From CALAED01 sp036555725 (GTDB taxonomy: Bacteria; Actinomycetota; Actinomycetes; Streptosporangiales; Streptosporangiaceae), in the NCBI GenBank assembly GCA_036555725.1, contig DATBKU010000050.1:59832-123831 (forward strand): a DNA stretch of 64,000 nt, read 5' to 3'. This document shows positions 17,984 through 26,372 of this stretch, piece after piece. The position numbers were made by a program, and so were the translations under genes. Each line of letters begins with the position of its first letter. Position 1 is the first letter of the stretch. The notes beneath the pieces were generated by a model. That model searched no databases. It worked only from the letters and a program-made list of their open reading frames with translations, and was not told where the DNA came from.

Positions 17984-19375
17984 TCAGCCGGAGTCGGCCG
18001 TCGGCTCCAGCCGTTGCGCCCGGTCGTCGCCGTGGCGGGCGCGCAGCTCGGCCAGCCGCTCCGCGGTCACGTCGTACCGCAGGGTCAGTACGATCGCGAT
18101 CGAGACCAGCAGCGCGGGGACGGCCGCCCCGCCGATCAGGACGGCTGTGATCGCGCTGTCCGGCTGGGCGACGGGCTCGTCCGGCTGGGACGACACGAAC
18201 CCCGAAGCGCTCAGGATCCAGCCCAGCAGCAGCGCGCCGAACGCGAAGATCACGGTCTCCGCCGCTGTCCACAGCCCGGTGAACACGCCCGACCGGCTGA
18301 TCCCCGACTCGAGCTGATCGGCGATCAGCGTGTCGGCCAGCATGGAGAACTGCAGCAGTTGCAGCCCGGCGTAGCCGACCCCGATCACCACGACGCAGAC
18401 GTGCGCGTACACCGAACCGAACGCCTGGGTGAAGGTGAGGCTGAATCCGCCGATCATGAACAGCACCGACGCCAGCACCATGGCCCCGCGCTTGTCGTAG
18501 CGGCGCGCGATCCGAACCCATAGGGGCATGGTGAGCATCATCGGCCCGACGAGGGCCAGGAACAGCGTCCCGACCGCGTCGACGTCCTTGAGGATGTACG
18601 TGGCGAAATAGGGCGCGCCGGCCAGCATGGACCCGGCGGCCAGCATCTGGGCGCAGCTGAGGCCGAGCAGCTTGAGGAAGCTCCGGTTGCTCCTGGCGGC
18701 CATGAGCTGCCGCCACAGTGACGCCGAGCCCGCCTGGACCCGCGCGATGTACGGCGCCTTGGCGGTCCCGACGAACGTGGCGACCATCGCGACGAAGAGC
18801 ACGGCTCCGGTGACGATGCCCATGAGCCGGTAGCCGCCGACCGTGCCGGTGTCACCCTGCGAGTTCGCGATCTGCGTGGCCACGCCGCCCGACAGCAGGA
18901 TGGCCAGGCCGAGAAAGGCGATTCGCCAGGTCAGCAGCCCCGACTGCTCGTGGTAGTCGTCGGTCATCTCCGCCGGCATGGCCTTGTACGGCACCTCGAA
19001 CAGCGCGAACGCCGTCGCGGCGGCGAAGAAGCACAGGCAGACGTACAGCGCGGCGCCCCCGCCCCGCAGCGGCGGCCCGGCGAACGTGAGGATGAAGGTC
19101 GGCGGCAGCGCCACCGCCCCGGCCAGCAACCACGGGCGCCGCGGGCCGAACCTGGAGACCGTACGGTCGGACCAGCGCCCCACGTAGGTGTTGATCACCA
19201 GATCCCAGGCCTTGGGGAGGAAGATCACGATACCGGCGACCCCTGCGGGCACGGCCAGCACGTTCGTCAGGTAATACAGGAGCAGCAAGCCCGGAACGGT
19301 GGAGAATGTGCCCGAGCAGAACGAGCCGAGACCGTAACCGATCCGGACCGAGCGGGACAGCGGTGTCGACGCCAT
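17984..19375 (-). CDS. GPH-type (MelB-like) MFS transporter
   Basis: The 463-residue protein has about 12 hydrophobic segments. The N-terminal GYGLGSFCSGTFSTVPGLLL, the WDLVINTYVGRWSDRTVSRFGPRRPW loop and the VPYKAMPAEMTDDYHEQSGL segment are typical of the glycoside-pentoside-hexuronide:cation symporter family. Several actinobacterial members sit in lipid or steroid gene neighbourhoods rather than sugar operons, so the substrate is open. It starts 52 bases after the stop of the carboxyltransferase gene on the same strand. Confidence 0.87.
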   Translation of the reverse strand: MASTPLSRSVRIGYGLGSFCSGTFSTVPGLLLLYYLTNVLAVPAGVAGIVIFLPKAWDLVINTYVGRWSDRTVSRFGPRRPWLLAGAVALPPTFILTFAGPPLRGGGAALYVCLCFFAAATAFALFEVPYKAMPAEMTDDYHEQSGLLTWRIAFLGLAILLSGGVATQIANSQGDTGTVGGYRLMGIVTGAVLFVAMVATFVGTAKAPYIARVQAGSASLWRQLMAARSNRSFLKLLGLSCAQMLAAGSMLAGAPYFATYILKDVDAVGTLFLALVGPMMLTMPLWVRIARRYDKRGAMVLASVLFMIGGFSLTFTQAFGSVYAHVCVVVIGVGYAGLQLLQFSMLADTLIADQLESGISRSGVFTGLWTAAETVIFAFGALLLGWILSASGFVSSQPDEPVAQPDSAITAVLIGGAAVPALLVSIAIVLTLRYDVTAERLAELRARHGDDRAQRLEPTADSG

Positions 19376-19427
19376 GCGTCATTAGAACCTGATTCGATGT
19401 CGCGGGGGAAGACCCCTGCGATCTCGG

Positions 19428-20996
19428 TTAAAGCACGCGGTAGCGGCGGCGACGCGCGGCCGACCGCTCGGCGGAATCCTGCACTAGGAGGGCCGCGAGC
19501 TCGTCCTCGAGTGCCGCGCCGACCCGGCGCAGGAACGCGTCGGGCTCGTCGGCGGCGTCCGGTCGCTCCTCGACGATCCGGTCGACGATCCCGGCGGCCA
19601 GTAGATCGGCGGCCCGGACGCCCTGCGCCTGCGCGATCTCGGCGGCCCGGTCGGTCGTCCGGTACAGGATCGCGGACGCGCCCTCCGGCGGGAGCGGGGA
19701 CAGCCAGGCATGCCGGGCCGCGATGACGCGATCGGCCGGAAGCAACGCGAGCGCGGCCCCGCCGGTCCCCTCGCCCAGCAGCAGGCAGATCGTCGGTGCA
19801 CCGAGCCTGACGAGCTCGGCCAGGCAGCGGGCGATCTCGCCCGCGAGCCCGCCCTCCTCGGCCGCCTGCGAGAGCGCCGCCCCCTCGGTATCCACGACCG
19901 AGACGAGCGGCAGGCCCAGCTCGGCGGCGAGCCGCATGCCGCGCTGCGCCTCGCGCAGCCCGGCCGGGCCCAGCGGCTGGTGACCACGCTGCCGGTCCCG
20001 GTCCTGGCCGAGTACGACACAGGGCGCCGCGCCGAACCGGGCGAGGGCCAGCAGCAGACCGGGATCCCGCTCCCCGGCGGCCGTGCCGCTCAGCGGCGTC
20101 ACGTCGGTCGCGGCCGTCCGCAACAGCTCCCGCACCCCGGGCCGGTCGGGCCGCCGCGACCGCCGGATGGACTCCGCCGCCGGCACCTCCGCCCCGCCCG
20201 CCGCCTTGTGCGACTCCACTGTGTCCGGCGCGCCCTCGCGACGCACCGCCTCGTGCGGCTCCGCCGAGCCCGCTCGGCTCGTCGCGGGTACCGACACGGA
20301 GGCCGGTGACGCCGCGGCGCACAGCACGGCGAGTGCCCGGGCGGCCATCTCCCCCACCTCGCCGGCCGGGACAACCGCGTCGATCAGGCCCTTGGCGTGC
20401 AGGTTCTCCGCGACCTGGACGCCTGGAGGGAAGGGCTCGCCGTACAGCGCCTCGTACACACGCGGCCCGAGGAATCCGATCAGCGCGCCGGGCTCGGCCA
20501 TGGTCACGTGCCCCAGCGAGCCCCACGACGACAGCACGCCACCGGTCGTGGGGTGTCTGAGGTACACCAGGTACGGCAGGCCCCCCGCCTTGTGGTCGGC
20601 GATGGCCGCGGCCACCTTCACCATCTGCAGGAACGCGACGGTGCCCTCCTGCATACGAGTGCCGCCGGAGGCCGGGAAGGCGATGAGCGGCAGGCGTTCG
20701 GCGGTCGCCCGCTCGACCGCCCGCACGAGCCGTTCGCCCTCGGCGACCCCGATGGTCCCGGCCAGAAACCCGAACTCGCAGGCGATGATCGCGACCCGGC
20801 GGCCGCGCAGCCGGCCCTCGCCGGTGACGACGGCCATGTCCAGCCCGGTCCGCTCGCGAGCCCGGGCCAGCGCGGCCTGGTACGCGGGGTCGCCCGGCGA
20901 GACGACACCGCCCTCGTGCCAGCCGCGCCAGGAGCCCTGGTCCATGGTGGCCGCGATGAGCTCGATGGCACCCGGTCTGGCCGTCGCTTCCGTCAT
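19428..20996 (-). CDS. Acyl-CoA carboxylase carboxyltransferase, fused beta and alpha domains
   Basis: This 522-residue protein combines both carboxyltransferase halves of a biotin-dependent carboxylase. The N-terminal half holds ASGGTRMQEGTVAFLQM and GGVLSSWGSLGHVTMAEPGA (beta-like). The C-terminal half holds LPLVSVVDTEGAALSQAAEEGG and LGEGTGGAALALLPADRV (alpha-like). An Ala/Ser/Glu-rich linker at about residues 235-310 joins them. No zinc-finger Cys motif is present. The ATG at 20996 gives the start (MTEATARPG). Neither a biotin carboxylase nor a biotin carrier gene is nearby, so partners are encoded elsewhere. Confidence 0.87.
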   Translation of the reverse strand: MTEATARPGAIELIAATMDQGSWRGWHEGGVVSPGDPAYQAALARARERTGLDMAVVTGEGRLRGRRVAIIACEFGFLAGTIGVAEGERLVRAVERATAERLPLIAFPASGGTRMQEGTVAFLQMVKVAAAIADHKAGGLPYLVYLRHPTTGGVLSSWGSLGHVTMAEPGALIGFLGPRVYEALYGEPFPPGVQVAENLHAKGLIDAVVPAGEVGEMAARALAVLCAAASPASVSVPATSRAGSAEPHEAVRREGAPDTVESHKAAGGAEVPAAESIRRSRRPDRPGVRELLRTAATDVTPLSGTAAGERDPGLLLALARFGAAPCVVLGQDRDRQRGHQPLGPAGLREAQRGMRLAAELGLPLVSVVDTEGAALSQAAEEGGLAGEIARCLAELVRLGAPTICLLLGEGTGGAALALLPADRVIAARHAWLSPLPPEGASAILYRTTDRAAEIAQAQGVRAADLLAAGIVDRIVEERPDAADEPDAFLRRVGAALEDELAALLVQDSAERSAARRRRYRVL

Positions 20997-21069
20997 CCGC
21001 CCTGCTCCGTACGGCATTGGTTTGGCCAGCACTATGCCACCGGCACCGCCGCGAACCGGTCGGCAGGGT

Positions 21070-21330
21070 GCCGTCATCCGCCACACAGAACAGCGCCATC
21101 CCCAGCGCGATCCGGTGCCCGCCTCCGCCGCCGGTCCGGACGTACCCGGGATTCAGCAGGAGCACCACAGAGGCCGCGGCGACCAGCCATGGCGCAACCG
21201 CCTCGAACGCGCTGGCCGGGGTGAGCAGCAGCAACGCGGCCCCGGCCGCCCCACCCACTACGGTGATGCCGCCGATCCGCCGGACCAGTGCGCCCTGCCC
21301 GGCCAGCTCGGGCCGCGACCTGATGTCGCC
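21070..21330 (-). pseudogene. Internal fragment of a TauE/SafE-type (TSUP) permease
   Basis: The minus strand encodes SRPELAGQGALVRRIGG followed by a hydrophobic stretch with GAALLLLTPASAFEAVAPWL and VVLLLNPGYV, a recognisable internal part of TSUP anion permeases. Neither the first membrane segments nor the C-terminal half is present. At its upstream edge (about 21330) the reading abuts a different gene fragment in another frame. It is therefore a remnant left by a deletion or rearrangement. The exact ends are approximate. Confidence 0.6.
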
Positions 21331-21443
21331 TTCAGGCCGAGCTCCCGAAGGACGCCACGCCAGGATTGGCTTCTCGCCAGCGCCACAACGAGCTGTTCAT
21401 CTGTCCAGGTGCGACGATCCTTGGCGGTACCTGCCTTGAGCAT
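21325..21443 (-). pseudogene. N-terminal fragment of an HNH-endonuclease-type gene
   Basis: From the ATG at 21443 the minus strand reads MLKAGTAKDRRTWTDEQL and continues through SWRGVLRELGLKATS, after which the frame loses similarity and runs into the permease fragment. The TWTDEQL...SWR.VLR.LGLKATS pattern is, from memory, the helix-turn-helix-like start of small actinobacterial HNH proteins often found beside tRNA genes. Only about 40 codons survive; the HNH motif itself is gone. Confidence 0.55.
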
Positions 21444-21518
21444 GAGACCAAAGCTAGCGTGCAGCACTGACAAAACGACTCGACGTGAAATTCACGCCGA
21501 GCCAATTGTCCGAAAGAG

Positions 21519-21593
21519 TCGGGGCGACCGGATTTGAACCGATGCTCTCCACACCCCCAGTGTGGCGCGTTAACCAAGCTACGCTACGCCCCG
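21519..21593 (-). tRNA. tRNA-Pro (anticodon GGG)
   Basis: The 75-base minus-strand sequence folds as a tRNA: acceptor arms CGGGGCG and CGCCCCG plus discriminator A, D-arm GCGT/ACGC, anticodon stem CCACA/TGTGG with loop CTGGGGG (anticodon at 21556-21558), and T-arm around GGTTCAAATCC. The CCA end is not encoded. It decodes CCC proline codons. It is followed on its own strand by two gene fragments, suggesting that this locus has undergone rearrangement. Confidence 0.95.
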
Positions 21594-21687
21594 GTAACCC
21601 GCTGCAGGAGCGAGCAGGTCCAACTGTAGCGCAGGGGGCGGGGGGGCGCGTAACGCATACGGCGGCGGAGTCGCGTAGGAATGAGGC

Positions 21688-22074
21688 ATGGAGGTACTGA
21701 GCAGCAGGGTGCTGGTGCGGCCGTCGGATCCGGACCGGAGCCGGGCGTTCTATCGGGACACGCTCGGGCTGGCGATCCACCGGGAGTTCGGCCCGCCCGA
21801 CAACCCGGGCATGGTGTTCTTCGCCGGGCAGGGCTTCATCGAGGTGTCGGGGCGGTCCGACCGGCCGGCGCCCGGGCTGACGGCGATCTGGCTGCAGGTG
21901 CGCGATGTGCGGAAAGAGCACGCGCGGCTGCAGACACGCGGCGTCCGGATCGTACGGGAGCCGCGGACGGAGCCGTGGGGGCTGATCGAGATGTGGATCG
22001 ACGACCCGGACGGCGTGCGGATCGTGCTGGTGGAGATCCCGGACGACCATCCGCTGCGGCGCGACCAGCGGTGA
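21688..22074 (+). CDS. VOC-superfamily (glyoxalase-like) protein
   Basis: This 128-residue protein has the paired beta-alpha-beta-beta-beta pattern of the vicinal oxygen chelate fold: RVLVRPSDPDRSRAFYRDTLGLAI, then WLQVRDVRKEHARL and the final WIDDPDGVRIVLVEI. The histidine and glutamate metal positions are only partly evident. Its stop overlaps the GTG of the next gene by 4 bases (GTGA), so translation of the two is coupled. Substrate unknown. Confidence 0.87.
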   Translation: MEVLSSRVLVRPSDPDRSRAFYRDTLGLAIHREFGPPDNPGMVFFAGQGFIEVSGRSDRPAPGLTAIWLQVRDVRKEHARLQTRGVRIVREPRTEPWGLIEMWIDDPDGVRIVLVEIPDDHPLRRDQR

Positions 22075-23090
22075 GCGACGACCGGACCTGGGCGCGGCGC
22101 GGACGGGCCCAGCTGCTGCACCGGCCCGATGTCGGCGGCGTCGCCGCGGCCGTACGGCGGCTGCTCGCCGTACAGGCGCAGGACGTCGCCGCGTTTCCGC
22201 TGGCGGTGCGCGCCCGCGTCGAGGGGATCACGGCGGCCGACGTGACCCAAGCGCGGGCCGACCGGGAGATCGTACGGACGTGGGGGCCGCGCGGCACGCT
22301 GCACCTCATCGCGGCCGACGACCTGCCGTGGCTGTTTCCGCTGGTGCGGACGGGCCCGGCAGGGTCGATGCGGCGGCTTCGGCAGCTGGGCGTGACGACG
22401 GGCCACGACGAGGCCGTACGAACGGTCGAACGGGTGATGACGAACCAGGGGCCGCTCACCAAGGCCGAGTTGGGTGCGGCGCTCGGCAAGGCGGGGCTGC
22501 CCGCCGAGGGGCAGGCGATCGTGCACCTGGCGAGCCTGGCCGCGCGGGAGGGGCTGGTCGTGCTCGGCCCCGATCGCGGCGGCAAGGCCACGTACGTGCA
22601 TGCCGCCGACTGGCTGGGCGCGCCGGTCCCGACCGCGACCGATCGGGAGCGGGCGCTCGCCGAGCTGGTTCGCCGCTACCGCCGCGCCCACGATCCCGCC
22701 GAGCCGGCCGACCTGGCCGCGTGGTCCGGGCTGGCGCTGGGCGAGGTGATCGGTGCCTGGACGGCGGGCGGGCCAGAGCCCGATGACCGGCCCGGGGATG
22801 TCGTCCGGCTGTTGCCCGGCTACGACGAGTTTCTGCTGGGCTGGCGGGCGCGTCCGGTTCCCGAGCCGCACGTCAAGTCGATCCATCCGGGCGGGGGCGT
22901 GCTCCGTGCCGCGCTGTACGTCAATGGCCGCCTCGCCGGCACCTGGCGTACCCGCCGTACGGGCCGGGAGCTGGGCATCGTCGTCGAGCCGTTCGACCCG
23001 CTGCCGTCCAACGTACGGACGGCCCTCAGCGCCGAGGCGGCCGACCTGGGGCGGTTCCTTGGCACCCGGGCCAATGTTACCGCCGAGTAG
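22071..23090 (+). CDS. Winged-helix DNA-binding protein (AlkZ/YcaQ-related family)
   Basis: This 339-residue protein matches the winged helix DNA-binding domain family related to the DNA glycosylases AlkZ/YcaQ. Visible features are the N-terminal LLAVQAQD region, WGPRGTLHLIAADDLPWL, the central DEAVRTVERVMTNQGPLTKAELGAAL helices and LLPGYDEFLLGW near the C-terminus. AlkZ-type enzymes remove bulky or crosslinked alkylated bases; the Q-x-Q-like residues in VQAQD could be the catalytic motif, but this is tentative. Translation is coupled to the VOC gene. Confidence 0.82.
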   Translation: MSDDRTWARRGRAQLLHRPDVGGVAAAVRRLLAVQAQDVAAFPLAVRARVEGITAADVTQARADREIVRTWGPRGTLHLIAADDLPWLFPLVRTGPAGSMRRLRQLGVTTGHDEAVRTVERVMTNQGPLTKAELGAALGKAGLPAEGQAIVHLASLAAREGLVVLGPDRGGKATYVHAADWLGAPVPTATDRERALAELVRRYRRAHDPAEPADLAAWSGLALGEVIGAWTAGGPEPDDRPGDVVRLLPGYDEFLLGWRARPVPEPHVKSIHPGGGVLRAALYVNGRLAGTWRTRRTGRELGIVVEPFDPLPSNVRTALSAEAADLGRFLGTRANVTAE

Positions 23091-23112
23091 CCACACGGAA
23101 AGAGACGCCGAC

Positions 23113-24240
23113 GTGATCCATGGCCACTGCGACCCGCGCTTCGCCCCCGTACGGGACGCGTTCGCGGCGAACTTCGCCCGGCACGGCGAGGTCGGGGCCG
23201 CCGTCTGCGTGGTGCTCGGCGGCCGTGCGGTCGTCGACCTCTGGGGCGGTACGGCCGGTCCCGGCCGTACCTGGGAGGCGGACACGCTGGTCAACGTCTT
23301 CTCGGTCGGCAAGGCCCTGACCGCCCTCTGCGTCGCGCGGCTGGTGGACCTGGGCGTGCTCGACGTGGACGATCCGGTCACCCGCCACTGGCCGGAGTTC
23401 GGCGCCGCCGGCAAGGAGACGATCACCGTACGGCACCTGCTCACCCACCAGGCCGGGCTGCCCGCCGTACGGCAGCCGCTGCCGCCGGGCGCCATGCTCG
23501 ACTGGGCGCTGATGACGAAGGCGCTGGCCGAGCATGAGCCGTGGTGGCCGCCCGGCACCGCCCACGGCTATCACGTCAACACCTTCGGTTTCCTGGTCGG
23601 CGAGGTGGTGCGGCGCGCGACCGGGCGCACGGTGGGCGCGCTGCTGCGCGAGGAGATCGCCGGGCCGCTCGGCGCCGAACTGCACATCGGCCTGCCCGCC
23701 GCCGAGCACCACCGAGTCGCCGAGATCGACTGGCCGGCCCCATCGGCCGCCGCCCCGGAGGGGCTGTCCGGAGACCGGCTGATGACCCACTGCGCGTACT
23801 TCAACCCGGTGGACGGCTCGGGCGCCGGAGTGATCAACACGCCCGCGTGGCGATCAGCGGAGATCCCCTCCACCAACGGGCACGGGACGGCGCGCGGCGT
23901 GGCCCGCGTCTACGCCGCCCTGGCCGCCGGCGGCGCCATCGACGGCGTCCGCGTCGTCAGCGCCGGCACGCTGGCCGCCGCCACGGTGGAGCAGGTGTAC
24001 GGCATGGACCGCGTGCTGGACCGGCCGTCGCGGTTCGGACTCGGCTTCCAGCTGACCCAGCCGGAACGGCCGCTCGGCCCGAGTCCGCGCGCCTTCGGGC
24101 ACTTCGGCGCCGGCGGCGCGCTCGGCTTCTGCGACCCGGACGCCGGGCTCGCCTTCGGGTACGTGATGAACGACCTGGGTCCGCGCTGGCGGAACCCTAG
24201 GAACCGGGCACTGATCGACGCCGTCTACGCCGCCATCTAA
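23113..24240 (+). CDS. Beta-lactamase-family serine hydrolase (EstB-like)
   Basis: The 375-residue protein has the class C beta-lactamase/esterase fold. The catalytic SxxK is SVGK (S64, K67), the second motif is YHV (Y153) in GYHVNTFGFLVGEVV, and the third motif is the HFGAGG turn. No signal peptide is evident, pointing to a cytoplasmic esterase or peptidase rather than a secreted beta-lactamase. GTG at 23113 is preceded by GGAAAGAG. The gene converges on pckG with a shared terminator-like hairpin between them. Confidence 0.88.
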   Translation: MIHGHCDPRFAPVRDAFAANFARHGEVGAAVCVVLGGRAVVDLWGGTAGPGRTWEADTLVNVFSVGKALTALCVARLVDLGVLDVDDPVTRHWPEFGAAGKETITVRHLLTHQAGLPAVRQPLPPGAMLDWALMTKALAEHEPWWPPGTAHGYHVNTFGFLVGEVVRRATGRTVGALLREEIAGPLGAELHIGLPAAEHHRVAEIDWPAPSAAAPEGLSGDRLMTHCAYFNPVDGSGAGVINTPAWRSAEIPSTNGHGTARGVARVYAALAAGGAIDGVRVVSAGTLAAATVEQVYGMDRVLDRPSRFGLGFQLTQPERPLGPSPRAFGHFGAGGALGFCDPDAGLAFGYVMNDLGPRWRNPRNRALIDAVYAAI

Positions 24241-24249
24241 GGCCGACGC

Positions 24250-24293
24250 CAACGGCGGGCGCCCGCTCGCCGTTGAACGGGCACCCGCCGTTG
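24250..24293. terminator. Bidirectional terminator-like hairpin between serine hydrolase gene and pckG
   Basis: Arms CAACGGCGGGCGCCCG (24250-24265) and CGGGCACCCGCCGTTG (24278-24293) form a 16-bp stem, with one G-U/C-A position, around a 12-base loop. It begins 10 bases after one stop codon and ends 10 bases before the other, placing it to serve both convergent genes. There is no clear T-run, which is usual in high-GC actinobacteria. Confidence 0.75.
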
Positions 24294-24302
24294 ATGACCT
24301 GG

Positions 24303-26156
24303 TCAGGTCAGGCGGTTGACCAGGGCGTTGTACTCGTCCCACAGCTCCTTGGGCAGGTGGTCGCCGAACTTCTCGAAGAACGGCGGCACCAGTTCGGCCT
24401 CCTGCTTCCACACGTCGGGGTCGACGGTCAGCAGGGTGTCGAGCTCGGCGTCGCTGATGCTCAGGCCCTCGGTGTCGAGTGCGGCCTTGGTCGGCACGTG
24501 GCCGATCGGGGTCTTGGCCGCGTCGGCCTGGCCGTTGAGCCGCTCGACGATCCACTTGAGGACCCGGCTGTTCTCGCCGAAGCCCGGCCAGATGAACCGG
24601 CCGTCGGCGTCCTTGCGGAACCAGTTGACGTAGTAGATGCGCGGCAGCTTCTCCGGGTCGGTGGCCCGGCCGACGTCGAGCCAGTGCCCGAAGTAGTCGC
24701 CCATGTTGTAGCCGCAGAACGGCAGCATCGCGAACGGGTCGCGGCGCAGCTCGCCCACCGCGCCCTCGGCCGCGGCGGTCTTCTCGGAGGCGACGTTGGC
24801 GCCCAGGTATACGCCCTGCTGCCAGTCGAACGACTCGGTCACCAGCGGCACCGCCGTGGCCCGGCGGCCGCCGAACAGGATCGCCGAGATCGGCACGCCC
24901 GCCGGGTCCTCCCATTCATCGGCGATGATCGGGCACTGCCCGGCCGGAGTGGTGAAGCGGGAGTTCGGGTGGGCGGCCGGAGTCTCGGACTCCGGCGTCC
25001 AGTCGTTGCCGTGCCAGTCCTTGAGGTGGGCGGGCGGGGTCTTGGTGAGCCCCTCCCACCACACGTCGCCGTCGTCGGTGAGCGCGACGTTGGTGAAGAT
25101 GCTGTTGCCCCACAGCGTCTCGATTGCGTTGGCGTTGGTCTTCTCGCCGGTGCCGGGCGCGACGCCGAAGAAGCCGGCCTCGGGGTTGATGGCGTACAGC
25201 CGGCCGTCGTCGCCGTACCGCATCCAGGCGATGTCGTCGCCGATCGTCTCGACCTTCCAGCCCGGGATCGTCGGGGCCAGCATGGCGAGGTTGGTCTTGC
25301 CGCACGCGCTCGGGAAGGCGGCCGCGACGTACCGGGTCTCGCCGGCCGGCGGCGTCAGCTTCAGGATGAGCATGTGCTCGGCCAGCCAGCCCTCGTCGCG
25401 TGCCATCGTCGAGGCGATCCGCAGCGCGTAGCACTTCTTGCCCAGCAGCGCGTTGCCGCCGTACCCCGAGCCGTACGACCAGATCTCGCGGTCCTCAGGG
25501 AAGTGCGAGATGTACTTGGTCGAGTTGCACGGCCACGGCACGTCGGCCTGCCCGGGCTCCAGCGGGGCGCCGACCGAGTGCACGCACTTGACGAAGCCGC
25601 CGCGCTGTGACATTTCAGCCCCCTGACGGGGGGCCACCCCCGACCTCTCGATGAGGCGCAGCGCCGGGTCGCCCATGCGCGTCATGATCTTCATCGAGAC
25701 GGCGACGTACGGCGAGTCGGTGATCTCGACGCCGAGCTGGGAGATGTTGCCGCCCAGCGGGCCCATGCAGAACGGCACGACGTACATCGTGCGGCCTCGC
25801 ATGGCACCGTCGAAGATCTCGGCAAAGGTGGCCCGCATCTCGGCTGGAGCGATCCAGTTGTTGGTCGGGCCGGCGTCCGCTTCCTTTTCCGAGCAGATGA
25901 ACGTACGGTCCTCGACCCGCGCCACATCCGACGGATCAGAAGTGGCGTAGAAGCTGTTCGGGCGTTTGTCCGGGTTAAGGCGTGTGAGGGTGCCTTGTTC
26001 GACGAGGAGATCGGTGAGACGTTTCCACTCGGCGTCCGACCCGTCGCACCACTCGACGCGGTCGGGCCGGGTGAGCTCGGCGATCCCACGCACCCAGGCG
26101 ATAAGCCCTTCGTGACTCGTAGGGGCCCGTTCGAGGCCGGGGATCTGGTTCGGCAC
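24303..26156 (-). CDS. pckG: Phosphoenolpyruvate carboxykinase (GTP)
   Basis: This enzyme interconverts oxaloacetate and phosphoenolpyruvate with GTP, the entry step of gluconeogenesis. The 617-residue product is full length. It contains the P-loop FPSACGKTN, the PEP-site region YVVPFCMGPLGG, YGGNALLGKKCYALR and the GTP-binding NPEAGFFGVAPGTG motif. A GAGGAG sequence supports the GTG start at 26156. The 229 bases upstream hold several inverted repeats, so expression is probably controlled by more than one regulator. Confidence 0.97.
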   Translation of the reverse strand: MPNQIPGLERAPTSHEGLIAWVRGIAELTRPDRVEWCDGSDAEWKRLTDLLVEQGTLTRLNPDKRPNSFYATSDPSDVARVEDRTFICSEKEADAGPTNNWIAPAEMRATFAEIFDGAMRGRTMYVVPFCMGPLGGNISQLGVEITDSPYVAVSMKIMTRMGDPALRLIERSGVAPRQGAEMSQRGGFVKCVHSVGAPLEPGQADVPWPCNSTKYISHFPEDREIWSYGSGYGGNALLGKKCYALRIASTMARDEGWLAEHMLILKLTPPAGETRYVAAAFPSACGKTNLAMLAPTIPGWKVETIGDDIAWMRYGDDGRLYAINPEAGFFGVAPGTGEKTNANAIETLWGNSIFTNVALTDDGDVWWEGLTKTPPAHLKDWHGNDWTPESETPAAHPNSRFTTPAGQCPIIADEWEDPAGVPISAILFGGRRATAVPLVTESFDWQQGVYLGANVASEKTAAAEGAVGELRRDPFAMLPFCGYNMGDYFGHWLDVGRATDPEKLPRIYYVNWFRKDADGRFIWPGFGENSRVLKWIVERLNGQADAAKTPIGHVPTKAALDTEGLSISDAELDTLLTVDPDVWKQEAELVPPFFEKFGDHLPKELWDEYNALVNRLT

Positions 26157-26191
26157 GGCGTCTCCTCAATTGCGTTGTGCATGGATAACTT

Positions 26192-26211
26192 GCATCTTCG
26201 ACAAAAGATGC
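26192..26211. promoter_or_regulatory. Inverted repeat in pckG leader region
   Basis: GCATCTT (26192-26198) pairs with AAGATGC (26205-26211) around a 6-base spacer, 36 bases upstream of the pckG start. It may be a regulator site or an mRNA hairpin in the leader. Seven perfect base pairs in this GC-rich genome, with AT-rich content, is unlikely to be trivial, but no known motif matches. Confidence 0.4.
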
Positions 26212-26223
26212 GGCTATTGCCAT

Positions 26224-26237
26224 TTGGTCCAGACCAA
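26224..26237. promoter_or_regulatory. GntR/DasR-like operator upstream of pckG
   Basis: TTGGTC-CA-GACCAA is a perfect 6-bp inverted repeat with a 2-bp spacer. The core TGGTCCAGACCA differs at one base from TGGTCTAGACCA, the centre of the DasR-responsive element known from Streptomyces. It lies 67 bases upstream of the pckG start codon. A GntR/HutC-family regulator linking amino-sugar status to gluconeogenesis is the inferred reader. Confidence 0.55.
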
Positions 26238-26337
26238 TCGCCTGCCCTTCAGGCGTCGTTTTGACCATTTTGTGGCGTAAATCACGTACTGCTCTGCGGC
26301 AGGTGACCGGGCAAGCGTTTGCCGACTACGATATGTG

Positions 26338-26352
26338 ACAGTTCGTGACTGT
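26338..26352. promoter_or_regulatory. Short inverted repeat ACAGT-N5-ACTGT
   Basis: The repeat ACAGT-TCGTG-ACTGT lies immediately beside the 16-bp palindrome at 26357-26372. It could be a second half of a composite operator or a chance repeat. No known consensus is matched. Confidence 0.3.
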
Positions 26353-26356
26353 AGAT

Positions 26357-26372
26357 GTTACTCATGAGTAAC
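26357..26372. promoter_or_regulatory. Perfect 16-bp palindrome GTTACTCATGAGTAAC
   Basis: The sequence GTTACTCATGAGTAAC is fully self-complementary and sits 13 bases after the helicase stop and 200 bases upstream of pckG. It has no loop, so it is not a terminator; it looks like a TetR-type operator. It shares the TTACT...TCATGA...AGTAA pattern with the operator at 17018-17039, suggesting related regulators. Confidence 0.65.
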
